From Candidatus Baltobacteraceae bacterium (lineage in GTDB: Bacteria > Vulcanimicrobiota > Vulcanimicrobiia > Vulcanimicrobiales > Vulcanimicrobiaceae), in NCBI GenBank assembly GCA_036489885.1, contig DASXEW010000003.1:2074844-2138843 (forward strand): DNA of 64,000 nucleotides, given 5' to 3'. The notes below the pieces were generated by a model. It saw nothing but the letters and a program-made list of their open reading frames with translations, ran no database searches and was not told where the DNA came from. Below, one piece after another: positions 17,039-25,557 of this stretch. How positions within the stretch are numbered: position 1 is the stretch's first letter; each line of letters begins with the position of its first letter. The position numbers were made by a program, and so were the translations under genes.

Positions 17039-18320
17039 GCAGCGAATCCAACGTAGAAAAAAAGTCCGGATACGAAATTGCAACCGAGTCGGCACCCGAT
17101 ATCGCGATCGGCGCCGGCGTGCCGAGCCCCGCGATCGCGAATGCCATGGCTATTCGATGATCGCGCATCGCGTCGACCGTTCCGCCGTGCAACGAAGCCG
17201 GGCCCGTAACCGAGAATCCGTCGGCATGCGGCTCGATCTGCATCCCGATGGCGCGGCCGCCTCGAACGATCGCGTCGATGCGATCCGATTCTTTGTAGCG
17301 GAGCTCTTCAGCGCCGCGAACGTGCGTCGTCCCTTCGGCGAACGATGCAACGATCGCAAGCAGCGGCAATTCATCGACGAGGTCGGGCACTTCGGTGCCC
17401 TCAACGACGGTAGCGCGTAGCGGAGCGTACTCGGAAACGATCGTCCCGATAGGTTCGGCTGCCGCGCCGTGATGCGTAAGCGTAATCGACGCACCCATGC
17501 GGCGCAGAACGTCGACGAAACCCAGACGTGTCGGATTCAGACCAACGCCAGCGATCTCGACGCGGCTGTTCGGTACGATCGTAGCGGACGCAATCCAGTA
17601 GGCGGCGCTCGAGATATCTCCCGGGATCGTCAGCACCTGGGGCGAGGCGCGGAGATGCTGTCGTCCTTCGATCTGAAGCGTCCCCTCACGTGAGGTGATC
17701 GTCCCGCCGAATGCAGGCAGCATGCGTTCGCTGTGATCGCGACTGCGCAGTGCGCCGCGCAAAATCGTTGGGCCGTTGGCGTTGAGCGCGGCAAAAATAA
17801 GCGCGCCCTTGACCTGCGCGCTATTGACCGTAAGTTCATAGTTGAAGCCTTGCAGTCGTGACGTCCCACGCACGCGAATCGGCGCGTGAAGGCCCTCGGC
17901 AAGCTCGATCGTCGCACCCATCTCGGTAAGCGGCGTCGCAATCCGTCGCATCGGGCGTTTACGCAACGACTCATCGCCGTCGAGCGTAACGTCGAGATCC
18001 TTGGTTGAGAGAATGCCCGAGAGAAGGCGCATTGTCGTCCCCGAGTTTCCGCAATCGAGGGCAGTGGGCGGCTGCGTGAATGCGCCTCCGCGTCCTTCGA
18101 CGACGACGTCCTCGATGCAGTCAGCGATCGTAATGCCGAGAGCTTCGAGACAGCGTCGTGTCGAGCGCACGTCGTGGCCGCTTGGGAGACCCGTGATACG
18201 GCTTGGGCCGCTCGCAAGCGCGGCGAACAAGAGCGCGCGATGCGCGATCGATTTGTCGCCCGGAACCGTGAGACGGCCGCGCAGCGCAGCCGCCGCCGGC
18301 GCGACGGCAAGATCGCTCAC
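17031..18320 (-). CDS. aroA: EPSP synthase (3-phosphoshikimate 1-carboxyvinyltransferase)
   Basis: The product is 429 aa. It transfers the enolpyruvyl group of PEP to shikimate-3-phosphate. [13 protein letters not shown] gives the S3P/PEP lysine, [15 protein letters not shown] and [15 protein letters not shown] shape the PEP site, [12 protein letters not shown] and [10 protein letters not shown] are conserved in the second half. The pattern resembles Bacillus-type enzymes more than the enteric type. Its start overlaps the end of the PheA-DAHPS gene (ATGA). Several substitutions relevant to glyphosate binding cannot be judged by eye. Confidence 0.95.
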   Translation of the reverse strand: MSDLAVAPAAAALRGRLTVPGDKSIAHRALLFAALASGPSRITGLPSGHDVRSTRRCLEALGITIADCIEDVVVEGRGGAFTQPPTALDCGNSGTTMRLLSGILSTKDLDVTLDGDESLRKRPMRRIATPLTEMGATIELAEGLHAPIRVRGTSRLQGFNYELTVNSAQVKGALIFAALNANGPTILRGALRSRDHSERMLPAFGGTITSREGTLQIEGRQHLRASPQVLTIPGDISSAAYWIASATIVPNSRVEIAGVGLNPTRLGFVDVLRRMGASITLTHHGAAAEPIGTIVSEYAPLRATVVEGTEVPDLVDELPLLAIVASFAEGTTHVRGAEELRYKESDRIDAIVRGGRAIGMQIEPHADGFSVTGPASLHGGTVDAMRDHRIAMAFAIAGLGTPAPIAISGADSVAISYPDFFSTLDSLRG

Positions 18321-20116
18321 GTCTTGAGTGTCGCCTGACCGGCGCGTGCCGAGTCGAAGATCGGAACGCGGTCGAGCTCCGCCACGATCTCGCGAAAGTC
18401 TTCGAACGTGAGGGCTTGATCCTTATCGCTGAGCGCTTCGGGCGGGTTCGGATGTACCTCGAGAATCAAGCCGTGCGCTCCCGCCGCTTTCGCGGCGCGG
18501 CACATCGAGGCAATCCAGCGGCGAACGCCGACGCCGTGCGAAGGATCGACGAGGACCGGCAGATGTGTTTTTTCGCGCAGTACCGGAATCGCCGAGAGGT
18601 CGAGCGTGTTGCGCGTCGCCGTTTCGAAGGTGCGAATCCCACGCTCGCACAGCATCACGTTCGGATTGCCTTCAGCCAGAATGTATTCGGCTGCGGCGAT
18701 CAGCTCTTCGATAGTCGCGGAGAGGCCACGCTTGAGCAGCACCGGCTTGCCGGTACGGCCGACGGCTTTGAGCAGATCAAAGTTTTGCATGTTGCGCGCA
18801 CCGATCTGCAGGACGTCGACTTGCGCGGCCATCCGGTCGACCTGATCGATGCTCATCACTTCGCTGACGGTTGGCATGCCGGTCGCGCGGCCGGCCTCGC
18901 ACAGGTGCGTGACGCCTTCCCATCCTAGCCCTTGAAAGGCGTACGGATTGGTGCGCGGCTTGAATGCGCCGCCGCGCAGCATGACGGCGCCGGCTTCGTG
19001 CACGGCGTGCGCTGTTTCGAGAACCTGCTGACGTGACTCAACCGAGCACGGGCCGGCGATGATCGCGAACATCCCGTCGCCGATGTCGACGTTGCCGACA
19101 CGTACGCGCGTTCCGGTCGGACGCGAATCACGGGCCGCACGCGGCGTGCTCGATGAAGCGGAGCTCGTTTTCGGTTTCTGTGGTACGAACGCCGTTTTGG
19201 GCAGCATGTCGCGTAGGGACGGGATAGGCGGCGCTGCGATTCCGGCCGCTACGGCGGCGACATGCGCATTTGCGCGATAGCTTCCGATGATCCGTAGATC
19301 GAGTGCCGCTGCTCGCAACTCCGCGAGCGCGCCTGCATGCTGTGGATCGAGCAGATCCCCGTCGATGTCAAGATAGAACTCGGCTTCTTGCGGGCGGCCA
19401 AGCGTCGGCTTCGATTCCAATTTTCCGACACTGATCCCAGCCGCAGCAATGACGCCCAGACATCGCGATAGCGAGCCGGCAGCGTTCGACGTAATGAGAA
19501 GAAGCGACGTTTTGCGTGGTCCGTCACTTTCATCGACTCCGAGTGCAGGGTGACTGCTCTCTCGCGAACGGAAGACGATGAAACGCGTGAAATTTTCGGG
19601 ATGGTCGGCGACCCGTGGTGCGAGCTCGACGAGTCCGTAGCGTACGGCCGCGCTTGGCGGCGCAATGGCTGCGATTCCGGCGTTACCGGCGCGCGCAACC
19701 TCGCGGGCGGCGATGCCGGTGTCTTCGCAGGGGACCGTTCGTGCGTGCGGGAGGCTTGCCAGAAATTTTCCGCATTCCGCGATAACGAGCGGATGGGCGA
19801 GAATTTCACGCACGTCCTCGATCGTCGTTCCCGGTGCACCGAGAAGACGGTGATCCATGCGCCAGACGATCTCGGCGACGGGGACGAGGTCGAACTCGAG
19901 CAGCAGATCGTAGCCGTCACGCACGGTCCCGGCGATCGCGTTATCGATCGGAACGATGCCGACATCGGCACGTCCGGCCGAAACGGCGACGGCTGCAGCA
20001 CGAAAGCTCGGCGCCCCGAGCGTGGTCGCCTCTTCGGCGCCCAACCGCGCGCGAAAGTACGCTTCGAGCGCCAGCTGTGAGTGCGCCCCGTCGATACCTT
20101 CGAATGCTCCGATCAT
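18317..20116 (-). CDS. Prephenate dehydratase-ACT-DAHP synthase fusion
   Basis: The product is 599 aa and joins the first step of the shikimate pathway with a late step of Phe synthesis. Residues about 1-185 are prephenate dehydratase ([20 protein letters not shown], catalytic NFTRF). Residues about 195-280 are an ACT domain ([28 protein letters not shown]) that binds Phe in this family. A Pro/Ser/Thr-rich linker runs to about 335. The rest is a class I-beta DAHP synthase ([39 protein letters not shown]). ATG 20116 is preferred to ATG 20128 because GGGAG lies 7 bases upstream of it. The ACT domain could give Phe control over both activities. It heads the aro operon. Confidence 0.93.
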   Translation of the reverse strand: MIGAFEGIDGAHSQLALEAYFRARLGAEEATTLGAPSFRAAAVAVSAGRADVGIVPIDNAIAGTVRDGYDLLLEFDLVPVAEIVWRMDHRLLGAPGTTIEDVREILAHPLVIAECGKFLASLPHARTVPCEDTGIAAREVARAGNAGIAAIAPPSAAVRYGLVELAPRVADHPENFTRFIVFRSRESSHPALGVDESDGPRKTSLLLITSNAAGSLSRCLGVIAAAGISVGKLESKPTLGRPQEAEFYLDIDGDLLDPQHAGALAELRAAALDLRIIGSYRANAHVAAVAAGIAAPPIPSLRDMLPKTAFVPQKPKTSSASSSTPRAARDSRPTGTRVRVGNVDIGDGMFAIIAGPCSVESRQQVLETAHAVHEAGAVMLRGGAFKPRTNPYAFQGLGWEGVTHLCEAGRATGMPTVSEVMSIDQVDRMAAQVDVLQIGARNMQNFDLLKAVGRTGKPVLLKRGLSATIEELIAAAEYILAEGNPNVMLCERGIRTFETATRNTLDLSAIPVLREKTHLPVLVDPSHGVGVRRWIASMCRAAKAAGAHGLILEVHPNPPEALSDKDQALTFEDFREIVAELDRVPIFDSARAGQATLKT

Positions 20117-20134
20117 CGTGTCTCCCATCCCACT

Positions 20135-20172
20135 TATAAAGAAGAAACCCCCCGCCGCTTCGGCGAGGGGTT
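20135..20172 (-). terminator. Intrinsic terminator acting as attenuator of the aro operon
   Basis: Read on the minus strand, AACCCC-T-CGCCG pairs with CGGCG-G-GGGGTT as a 12-pair stem (one G-U) with a three-base AAG loop (20172-20146), followed at once by a T-rich tract (TCTTCTTT). It ends about 20 bases before the PheA-DAHPS start and after the aromatic leader peptide. No gene lies upstream on this strand that it could serve, so it is best read as the 3:4 terminator of an attenuator. Confidence 0.85.
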
Positions 20173-20256
20173 CGCGCTTTCGCTTAATTCAGCGATCGTT
20201 TTAATGCGCGTACCAACTCAGCCGAGCGGCGACTCCACCCAGTAAAAGTAGTACGC
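20169..20256 (-). promoter_or_regulatory. Alternative attenuator pairings (1:2 and 2:3)
   Basis: Segment 1 GCGTAC (20256-20251) lies inside the aromatic codons and can pair with segment 2 GTACGC (20213-20208). Segment 2 in the form GGTACGCGC (20214-20206) can instead pair, with one mismatch, with segment 3 GCGCGAACC (20177-20169), which takes over the first bases of the terminator's left arm. A ribosome stalled on the aromatic codons would cover segment 1 and free segment 2 for the antiterminator. A ribosome that reaches the stop (20220-20218) would cover segment 2 and allow the terminator. Confidence 0.75.
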
Positions 20257-20280
20257 ATAAAACGATGCCGTTGCCAACAT
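20218..20280 (-). CDS. Aromatic leader peptide of the aro operon attenuator
   Basis: This 20-residue open frame reads MLATASFYAYYFYWVESPLG and then TGA. Seven of nine consecutive residues (FYAYYFYW region) are Phe, Tyr or Trp, far beyond chance. It is followed by mutually exclusive hairpins and an intrinsic terminator just before a gene for DAHP synthase and prephenate dehydratase. This is the arrangement of pheA/trp-type leader peptides, here covering all three aromatic amino acids. No clear Shine-Dalgarno site precedes it; a promoter at 20290-20319 would place the transcript start only a few bases upstream, so translation may be nearly leaderless. Too short for usual gene callers. Confidence 0.85.
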   Translation of the reverse strand: MLATASFYAYYFYWVESPLG

Positions 20281-20289
20281 TGCTTTTGC

Positions 20290-20319
20290 ATCCAATCACA
20301 GGAGCCATCACAGTGTCAA
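20290..20319 (-). promoter_or_regulatory. Candidate sigma-70 promoter of the aro operon
   Basis: On the minus strand a consensus -35 (TTGACA, 20319-20314) is followed after 18 bases by TTGGAT (20295-20290), a weak -10 with TG two bases before it. The expected transcript start near 20283 is just before the leader-peptide ATG at 20280. Confidence 0.5.
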
Positions 20320-20366
20320 GCACAGGACGGCTAGGGGGGCCTCACGAACGAGGCTCAGCCCGCCGG

Positions 20367-20440
20367 GCGGGTGTGATGTAATGGTAGCCTGTTAGCTTCC
20401 CAAGCTGAACGTCCGAGTTCGATTCTCGGTACCCGCTCCA
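20367..20440 (+). tRNA. tRNA-Gly (CCC)
   Basis: Seven-pair acceptor stem (GCGGGTG with TACCCGC, last pair G-U), anticodon loop TTCCCAA giving CCC, T-loop GTTCGATTC and an encoded CCA end. Reads GGG glycine codons. Confidence 0.93.
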
Positions 20441-20485
20441 AAACGTGCCCATGCTCAAGCGTGCCCAGCCCACCGATGCCCAGGT

Positions 20486-20560
20486 GGCGACGTAGCCAAG
20501 TGGTAAGGCAGAGCTCTGCAAAAGCTCCATTCCCCAGTTCGACTCTGGGCGTCGCCTCCA
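20486..20560 (+). tRNA. tRNA-Cys (GCA)
   Basis: Acceptor stem GGCGACG pairs with CGTCGCC, anticodon loop CTGCAAA gives GCA, T-loop GTTCGACTC, discriminator T and encoded CCA. The gene ends one base before the ATG of the next protein gene, so maturation of the 3' end would leave that messenger with almost no leader. Confidence 0.94.
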
Positions 20561-20561
20561 A

Positions 20562-21998
20562 ATGATATCTGAACCCCGTCGCGTTTCGCCCCGGTTCTCG
20601 CGAATTGGAACGGGCGGCGCGGTACTGCTTGCAAGTCTGATCTTCGTGGTGTCTGTGATCGCGCTGGTCGCGGGCCTCGTTGCTGCGCGGCAATTGCGCG
20701 AATCGGCGCAAGAGCAGAGACTGTTGTTCGGCGTCCAAGAGCGGGCCGATCAGCTCGTTCGCATGCAGCTCGACGAAGAGACTTCGCTGCGCGGTTATCT
20801 GATCTCCAAGAGCTCGGCATTTTTGGATCCCTATCTTTCGACGCGCACCGATCCGTTCGAAGAACTCGGACGCACCCTCCATCAGAGGCTGGGTGAAAGC
20901 GACTTGAGCGAAGCACGCGCGCATCTGGCGCTCATTCTCGAGTGGCATCGGGAATGGCGCAGCGGCGTCGCCGAAGCGTTGATACGCAATCCCGCTCCGG
21001 GCAACGTCGCGCGCCTGGAATCGTACGGCAAGATTCTCGACGATCGAATTCGGCGCGAAGCCGCCGCATTGCGCGATGAGATTGCGGCCAAGAACGATCA
21101 AGTCGCAGCCTCACTCGAGTCGAACATCAGCCGAACTGTCGAGTTCGCGGTTGGTTTCGTTCTCATCGTCTCGCTCGGCGTTCTGTATCTCGCGCTCGCG
21201 CAGCACTCAACCTCGGCGGCGCTCGAGCGGCAGCATTCGATCGCAGGGCATTTGCAAGCTGCGCTGGGCGTTGGATGGCAACCAATTCCGGGATCGACGG
21301 TCGGAACTGCGTACGTTTCCGCGACGAGCGAAGCCGAGGTCGGTGGCGATTTATTTGCGGCGTGGCAGCTTCCCGACGATCGGGGCGCGATCATGATTGC
21401 GGACATGAGCGGCAAAGGCGTTGACGCAGTCGTGAACACCGCGTTCTGTAAGTACTCGATTCGCGCGCTCTTGCAAACATATGGACGTCCCGATCGCGTC
21501 ATGACCGAATTCAATCGGCTCTTTGCGCACACGGTCAGCGACCCGTCGATGTTTGCAGTCGCTTTCTTGGGCGTGTTGGACGCGCGCACCGGCCGCTTCG
21601 ACTACGTCAGTGCCGGAGGTGAGCCGGCGTTCTTGCGGCATGGCAACGCGGCGCGCATCCTCGACGTCGGCGGTCCGATCGTGGGGCTGGAGAGCGACTC
21701 GGTTTACGTCGAATCGGCGGTCACGCTCGCGGCCGGCGATATCGTATTGCTTGCGACCGACGGGTTGACCGAATCGCGCGATGAAACGGGAGATATGCTC
21801 GGCTCGGACGGCGCAGCGCAAATGATCGCGCAAGCGCCGAACGAACCGCAGGCCATATGCGACGCGTTGATCGAGGCGGTCCGGCAGCGCAGCGCGGGTG
21901 ATGTCGGCGATGATTTGGCGCTGCTTGCAATGCGCTTCGACGGAATCATCGACTCCGGCGGGCAAACGCGAACGCTCGCCGAAGCCAGCCGACCGTGA
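20562..21998 (+). CDS. Membrane PP2C-type serine phosphatase (SpoIIE/RsbU-like) with CHASE3-like sensor
   Basis: The product is 478 aa. Two membrane helices (about residues 20-42 and 190-212) flank an extracytoplasmic helical domain with ERADQLVRMQLDEETSLRGYL, typical of CHASE3. The C-terminal half is a PP2C/SpoIIE phosphatase with VGGDLFAAW, ADMSGKGVDA, ATDGLTE and GDDLALL, which hold the metal-binding Asp residues. Such proteins usually dephosphorylate an anti-anti-sigma factor to switch stress or developmental sigma factors; no partner is nearby. The ATG lies one base after tRNA-Cys, with no room for a ribosome site, so it is probably read from the tRNA transcript. The end overlaps hisF by 4 bases. 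Confidence 0.86.
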   Translation: MISEPRRVSPRFSRIGTGGAVLLASLIFVVSVIALVAGLVAARQLRESAQEQRLLFGVQERADQLVRMQLDEETSLRGYLISKSSAFLDPYLSTRTDPFEELGRTLHQRLGESDLSEARAHLALILEWHREWRSGVAEALIRNPAPGNVARLESYGKILDDRIRREAAALRDEIAAKNDQVAASLESNISRTVEFAVGFVLIVSLGVLYLALAQHSTSAALERQHSIAGHLQAALGVGWQPIPGSTVGTAYVSATSEAEVGGDLFAAWQLPDDRGAIMIADMSGKGVDAVVNTAFCKYSIRALLQTYGRPDRVMTEFNRLFAHTVSDPSMFAVAFLGVLDARTGRFDYVSAGGEPAFLRHGNAARILDVGGPIVGLESDSVYVESAVTLAAGDIVLLATDGLTESRDETGDMLGSDGAAQMIAQAPNEPQAICDALIEAVRQRSAGDVGDDLALLAMRFDGIIDSGGQTRTLAEASRP

Positions 21999-22768
21999 TT
22001 GCGCGGCGAATCATACCTTGTTTGGACATCAAAGACGGACGCGTCGTTAAAGGCGTCCGGTTCGTCGATTTGGTCGACGCCGGCGATCCGGTTGCGCTCG
22101 CACGCGCTTACGAAGACGCGGGCGCCGACGAGCTCGTGTTTCTCGACATCACCGCAACGGTCGAAGGCCGGCGTGCGACGCGCTCGGTTGTCGCGGCTGT
22201 GGCTGCCGAGCTGACGATCCCTTTTGCGGTCGGCGGCGGCATCAACGGGATCGAGGATGCGCGCGATTTGCTGCGGAGCGGCTGCGACAAGATCTCGATG
22301 AACAGCGCCGCCGTGCGCAAGCCGGACTTAATCGCCGCAGCCGCCGCCGAATTCGGAAGTCAGTGCGTCATCGTCGCAATCGACGCGCGACGGAAAGACG
22401 ATTCGTGGGAAGTCGTCGTCGACGGCGGACGAACTCCGGCAGGACGGGACGCAATCGAGTGGGCGCGCGAAGCGGCGCAGCGCGGTGCCGGCGAGATCTT
22501 GCTCACGAGCATGGACGGCGACGGGACGCGTGCCGGCTACGATCTTGCGCTAACGAAGGCGGTACACGAGGCCGTCGGCGTCCCGGTCATCGCGTCGGGC
22601 GGCGCCGGAAGCGTGCAAGATTTCATCGACGTCTTCGAGCAGGCGCACGCGGATGCGGCGCTTGCGGCGTCGCTCTTTCACTACGCAATCTTAGGCATCG
22701 GCGATCTCAAACGCGAGCTATCCGAACGCGGGCTGCACCTCCGGCCGGTACCGGTCACAGCAACATGA
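21995..22768 (+). CDS. hisF: Imidazole glycerol phosphate synthase, cyclase subunit
   Basis: The product is 257 aa and a TIM barrel. With HisH it makes imidazole glycerol phosphate and AICAR. Catalytic Asp residues are in [13 protein letters not shown] and [17 protein letters not shown] and [11 protein letters not shown] are the phosphate-binding loops. GTG 21995 overlaps the phosphatase stop (GTGA). hisH and hisA are not in the window, so the his genes are dispersed. hisIE follows with an ATGA overlap. Confidence 0.95.
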   Translation: MIARRIIPCLDIKDGRVVKGVRFVDLVDAGDPVALARAYEDAGADELVFLDITATVEGRRATRSVVAAVAAELTIPFAVGGGINGIEDARDLLRSGCDKISMNSAAVRKPDLIAAAAAEFGSQCVIVAIDARRKDDSWEVVVDGGRTPAGRDAIEWAREAAQRGAGEILLTSMDGDGTRAGYDLALTKAVHEAVGVPVIASGGAGSVQDFIDVFEQAHADAALAASLFHYAILGIGDLKRELSERGLHLRPVPVTAT

Positions 22769-23391
22769 ACGTTGAGGAGATCAAGTTCGACGCATCCGGT
22801 CTCGTACCGGTCAGCATCGTCGACGCACATAGTAACCGCTTGCTGACGCTCGCATATGCGAACCGGGAAGCCCTCGAGAAAACGATTGCAACCAAGCAGA
22901 CGCACTTATGGTCGCGCTCGCGCAAACGCTTGTGGCGCAAGGGAGAGGAATCCGGACACACGCAAGACGTCGTCGAGATTGTTGCCGACTGCGACGGCGA
23001 CGCTTTGATGTATCGTGTCGTTCCGCAGGGTCCGGCCTGTCATACGGGCGCCGACTCGTGTTTTGGAGATCCCGTATTTTCCGCAGCCGGCCAAGAGAAT
23101 GCCGGCGCCTTCATGCGAGCGATCGAACATCTCGAGCGTACGATCGAATCCCGGCGCGGCGCGGATGTTTCGCAAAGTTATGTCGCAAAGCTGTTCGACG
23201 GCGGCGTCGACCGCATCGGAAAGAAGATCGGCGAGGAAGCGACCGAGCTGGTGATCGCCGCGAAGAACAAAGCGCGTGACGAAATCGTCTGGGAAGCCGC
23301 CGATCTCATTTTTCACACGCTCGTGCTTTTGGCGGAGGAAGGCGTCACGCTCGACGAGATCGGCGCAGAATTTCAGCGACGAGCACGCTGA
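22765..23391 (+). CDS. hisIE: Bifunctional phosphoribosyl-AMP cyclohydrolase / phosphoribosyl-ATP pyrophosphohydrolase
   Basis: The product is 208 aa and carries out His steps 2 and 3. The N-terminal HisI half has LWSRSRKRLWRKGEESGH, DCDGDALMYRV and GPACHTG with the metal-binding Asp and Cys residues. The C-terminal HisE half (from about residue 115) has the all-alpha KKIGEEATELVIAAKN and EAADLIFHTLVLL helices. ATG 22765 is the start, overlapping hisF by 4 bases. An in-frame extension upstream runs through hisF and is not real. The stop overlaps a CTG that is probably the recG start. Confidence 0.94.
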   Translation: MNVEEIKFDASGLVPVSIVDAHSNRLLTLAYANREALEKTIATKQTHLWSRSRKRLWRKGEESGHTQDVVEIVADCDGDALMYRVVPQGPACHTGADSCFGDPVFSAAGQENAGAFMRAIEHLERTIESRRGADVSQSYVAKLFDGGVDRIGKKIGEEATELVIAAKNKARDEIVWEAADLIFHTLVLLAEEGVTLDEIGAEFQRRAR

Positions 23392-25478
23392 AGTCCGAGA
23401 CGCTCGAAGGGCTCGCCGGCGTCGGGCCTGCGAAGGCGCGAGCGCTGCGCGAGATGGGTCTCGAGGGGCCGCGCGATCTGCTCGCGCACATCCCTCGCGA
23501 CTATAAGGATTGGCGCGAACCGCGTTCGCTTGCGGCGATCGCTGCCGACGCGTTGCGCTCGGATGAGCCGGCGGAAGAAATCGTGGTCGCAGAAGTCACG
23601 AGCGTTCGCGACGTTCGTGCGCGCATCGCGATAACGAGCGCCGAGCTGCGTGACGAGAGTGGCTCGCTCCGTGCCGTATGGTACGGAAGGCGCGGACTAG
23701 ACGGCAAAATCCGGCCCGGGATGCGGCTGTTCGTGCACGGACGTGTCGCCGCAAAGCGCCGTCGGGGCGCAGTAACGATCGAGCTCAACGTCATGCACCA
23801 TCGCGTGCTGGACGCTGACGCGACGTTCAGCGGTGAGATCGTCCCGGTCTATCCCGCGACGAAGGACGTTCCGACGCGTATGCTCCGTTCGATCATCTCG
23901 CGCAATCTTTCGCGCTTGCTCGAGAGCGTTGAAGAGCGGCTCCCCGACGACATCGTCCGCGCACACCGATTGATCACCGCGCGGAAGGCGTGGCACGACA
24001 TTCACGTACCGAAAGCGCCGAGCGACATTGCACCCGCGCGCCGCCGCATCATCTACGAGGAGTTCTTTGCAATCGCGCTGGCAGCGGCGCTCGTTCGCGC
24101 CGAACGAAAACGTGAAGGCAACGCAATCCCCATCCACGTGCCGCCCGAGCTGTTCGAGCGTTTTGAAGAATCACTTCCGTTCCGGTTGACGGGCGCCCAG
24201 CGCAGCGTCATCGCACAAATTCTCACCGACATGCGCGAGCCACACGCCATGAATCGCTTAGTGCAAGGGGATGTCGGGTCCGGCAAGACGCTGGTTGCGG
24301 CTGCCGCAATCGTAGCGGCGGCATCGATCGGCATTCAAAGCGCGTTGATGGCTCCGACGGAAATTCTGGCGGCACAGCACGCGCAGAAGCTCGCACCATT
24401 GTTGTTGCCGTTCGGCGTGACGGTCGAAGCCGTGTTCGGCAGCTTGTCGGCTCCGGCTCGCAGGAATGCGAACGACCTCATCGCGAGCGGTGAGGCGTTG
24501 CTCGCAATCGGCACGCACGCGCTACTGACGGAAAGCGTTTCGTTCAAGCGCTTGGGTTTGGTCATCATCGACGAGCAGCATCGCTTCGGCGTCGAACATC
24601 GCGCCGCGTTGCGCGCCAAAGCCACGGGTTCAATCCCGCACACGCTGCATATGACCGCGACGCCGATTCCGCGCACGCTGGCGCAAACGCGCTACGCGGA
24701 TCTCGATCTCTCGGTCATAGACGAGCTTCCGCCCGGACGCACCCCGATTTCGACCTACGTGATTCGTGAGAGCCGCAAACCTGTCGCGTACGAGTTCGTC
24801 CGGAAAAATGTCGGACGCGGACAACAAGCTTACGTCGTAGCGCCGGCTATCGAAGCCTCCGGTTTTGAGAACGCGCCACGGGTCGCTGCGCTGGACGAGG
24901 CAAAGCGCGTCAGCGGCGAAGATTTGGCGGGGCTCCGGGTCGACGTGCTCCACGGCCGAATGCCGCCGCGCGAGAAAGATGCAGCTATGGGCCGCTTTTC
25001 CCGGGGTGAGACCGACGTTCTGATCGCGACGACGGTCGTCGAGGTCGGCGTCGACGTCCCGAACGCCTCGGTTATGGTCGTCCTCGACGCACATCGCTAC
25101 GGATTGGCCCAGCTCCATCAGCTTCGAGGCCGGGTCGGGCGCGGGGTGGCGAAATCGTTTTGCGTCCTTGTGGCACCTGACGATGTTTCTGAGACGCGGC
25201 GCCTGGAGATTCTCACCCAGACCGAGGACGGCTTTAGGATCGCTGAAGAAGACTTGCGTCTGCGACGGGCCGGGGACATGGCAGGGACTCAACAAGCCGG
25301 CACCGGGAGCGGAACCTTTGGGGACCTCGTGCAAGATTTCTCTGTGTACCTCGAAGCCAAGTGTGAGGCTGACCGTATTGTCGCCGGCGATCCGGCTTTG
25401 GAGCGCCCGGAGCACCGTGCGTTACGCAGTTTGGTCGAGACGATGCCCGCCGCCAGAGCGATGCTGATATCATCGTGA
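23388..25478 (+). CDS. recG: ATP-dependent DNA helicase RecG, likely CTG start
   Basis: The product is about 696 aa. It remodels stalled forks and Holliday junctions. The first residues (LEGLAGVGPAKARALREMGLEGPRDLL) match the conserved RecG entry helices, but no ATG, GTG or TTG lies upstream of them; the first ATG (23454) would delete them. CTG 23388 overlaps the hisIE stop (CTGA), like the other coupled starts here, so I use it. The wedge domain follows (about 30-170). Helicase motifs are QGDVGSGKTLVA (Walker A), IIDEQHRFGV (Walker B, DEQH), MTATPIPRTL, VVEVGVDVPNA and QLRGRVGRG. The C-terminal motif with TEDGFRIAEEDLRLRRAGD is complete. Confidence 0.92.
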   Translation: MKSETLEGLAGVGPAKARALREMGLEGPRDLLAHIPRDYKDWREPRSLAAIAADALRSDEPAEEIVVAEVTSVRDVRARIAITSAELRDESGSLRAVWYGRRGLDGKIRPGMRLFVHGRVAAKRRRGAVTIELNVMHHRVLDADATFSGEIVPVYPATKDVPTRMLRSIISRNLSRLLESVEERLPDDIVRAHRLITARKAWHDIHVPKAPSDIAPARRRIIYEEFFAIALAAALVRAERKREGNAIPIHVPPELFERFEESLPFRLTGAQRSVIAQILTDMREPHAMNRLVQGDVGSGKTLVAAAAIVAAASIGIQSALMAPTEILAAQHAQKLAPLLLPFGVTVEAVFGSLSAPARRNANDLIASGEALLAIGTHALLTESVSFKRLGLVIIDEQHRFGVEHRAALRAKATGSIPHTLHMTATPIPRTLAQTRYADLDLSVIDELPPGRTPISTYVIRESRKPVAYEFVRKNVGRGQQAYVVAPAIEASGFENAPRVAALDEAKRVSGEDLAGLRVDVLHGRMPPREKDAAMGRFSRGETDVLIATTVVEVGVDVPNASVMVVLDAHRYGLAQLHQLRGRVGRGVAKSFCVLVAPDDVSETRRLEILTQTEDGFRIAEEDLRLRRAGDMAGTQQAGTGSGTFGDLVQDFSVYLEAKCEADRIVAGDPALERPEHRALRSLVETMPAARAMLISS

Positions 25479-25524
25479 TGTTGTTGCGAGGCCGGCGTAA
25501 AAATCGTCGCTGCGTAGCGTGGGC

Positions 25525-25551
25525 GGCGCGTAGGCCTGGGGCCGGAGCGCC
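25525..25551 (+). repeat. Intergenic GGCGC...GCGCC repeat, copy A
   Basis: A 27-base unit that starts GGCGCGTAG and ends GGAGCGCC. It shares its pattern with copies at 48042-48066, 62982-63006 and 63116-63140. The 40 bases before it also resemble sequence near the last copy (GTTGTTGC-AGGCCGGCG). Confidence 0.55.
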
Positions 25552-25557
25552 TTTCCA

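Noticed and set aside
20201..20308. A 35-codon minus-strand frame (starts MAPVIGCK, ends LSWYAH) in the aro leader region
   Set aside because: It overlaps the aromatic leader peptide in another frame, its ATG lies upstream of the predicted transcript start, and it has no ribosome site. The aromatic-codon frame and hairpins explain the region better.
20339..20354. Small hairpin GCCTC-ACGAAC-GAGGC before tRNA-Gly as a terminator
   Set aside because: Five pairs and no T-run on either strand; more likely part of the tRNA precursor.
22363..22764. In-frame upstream extension of hisIE
   Set aside because: It runs through hisF in another frame and adds Arg-rich non-homologous sequence. ATG 22765 with the 4-base overlap is the natural start.
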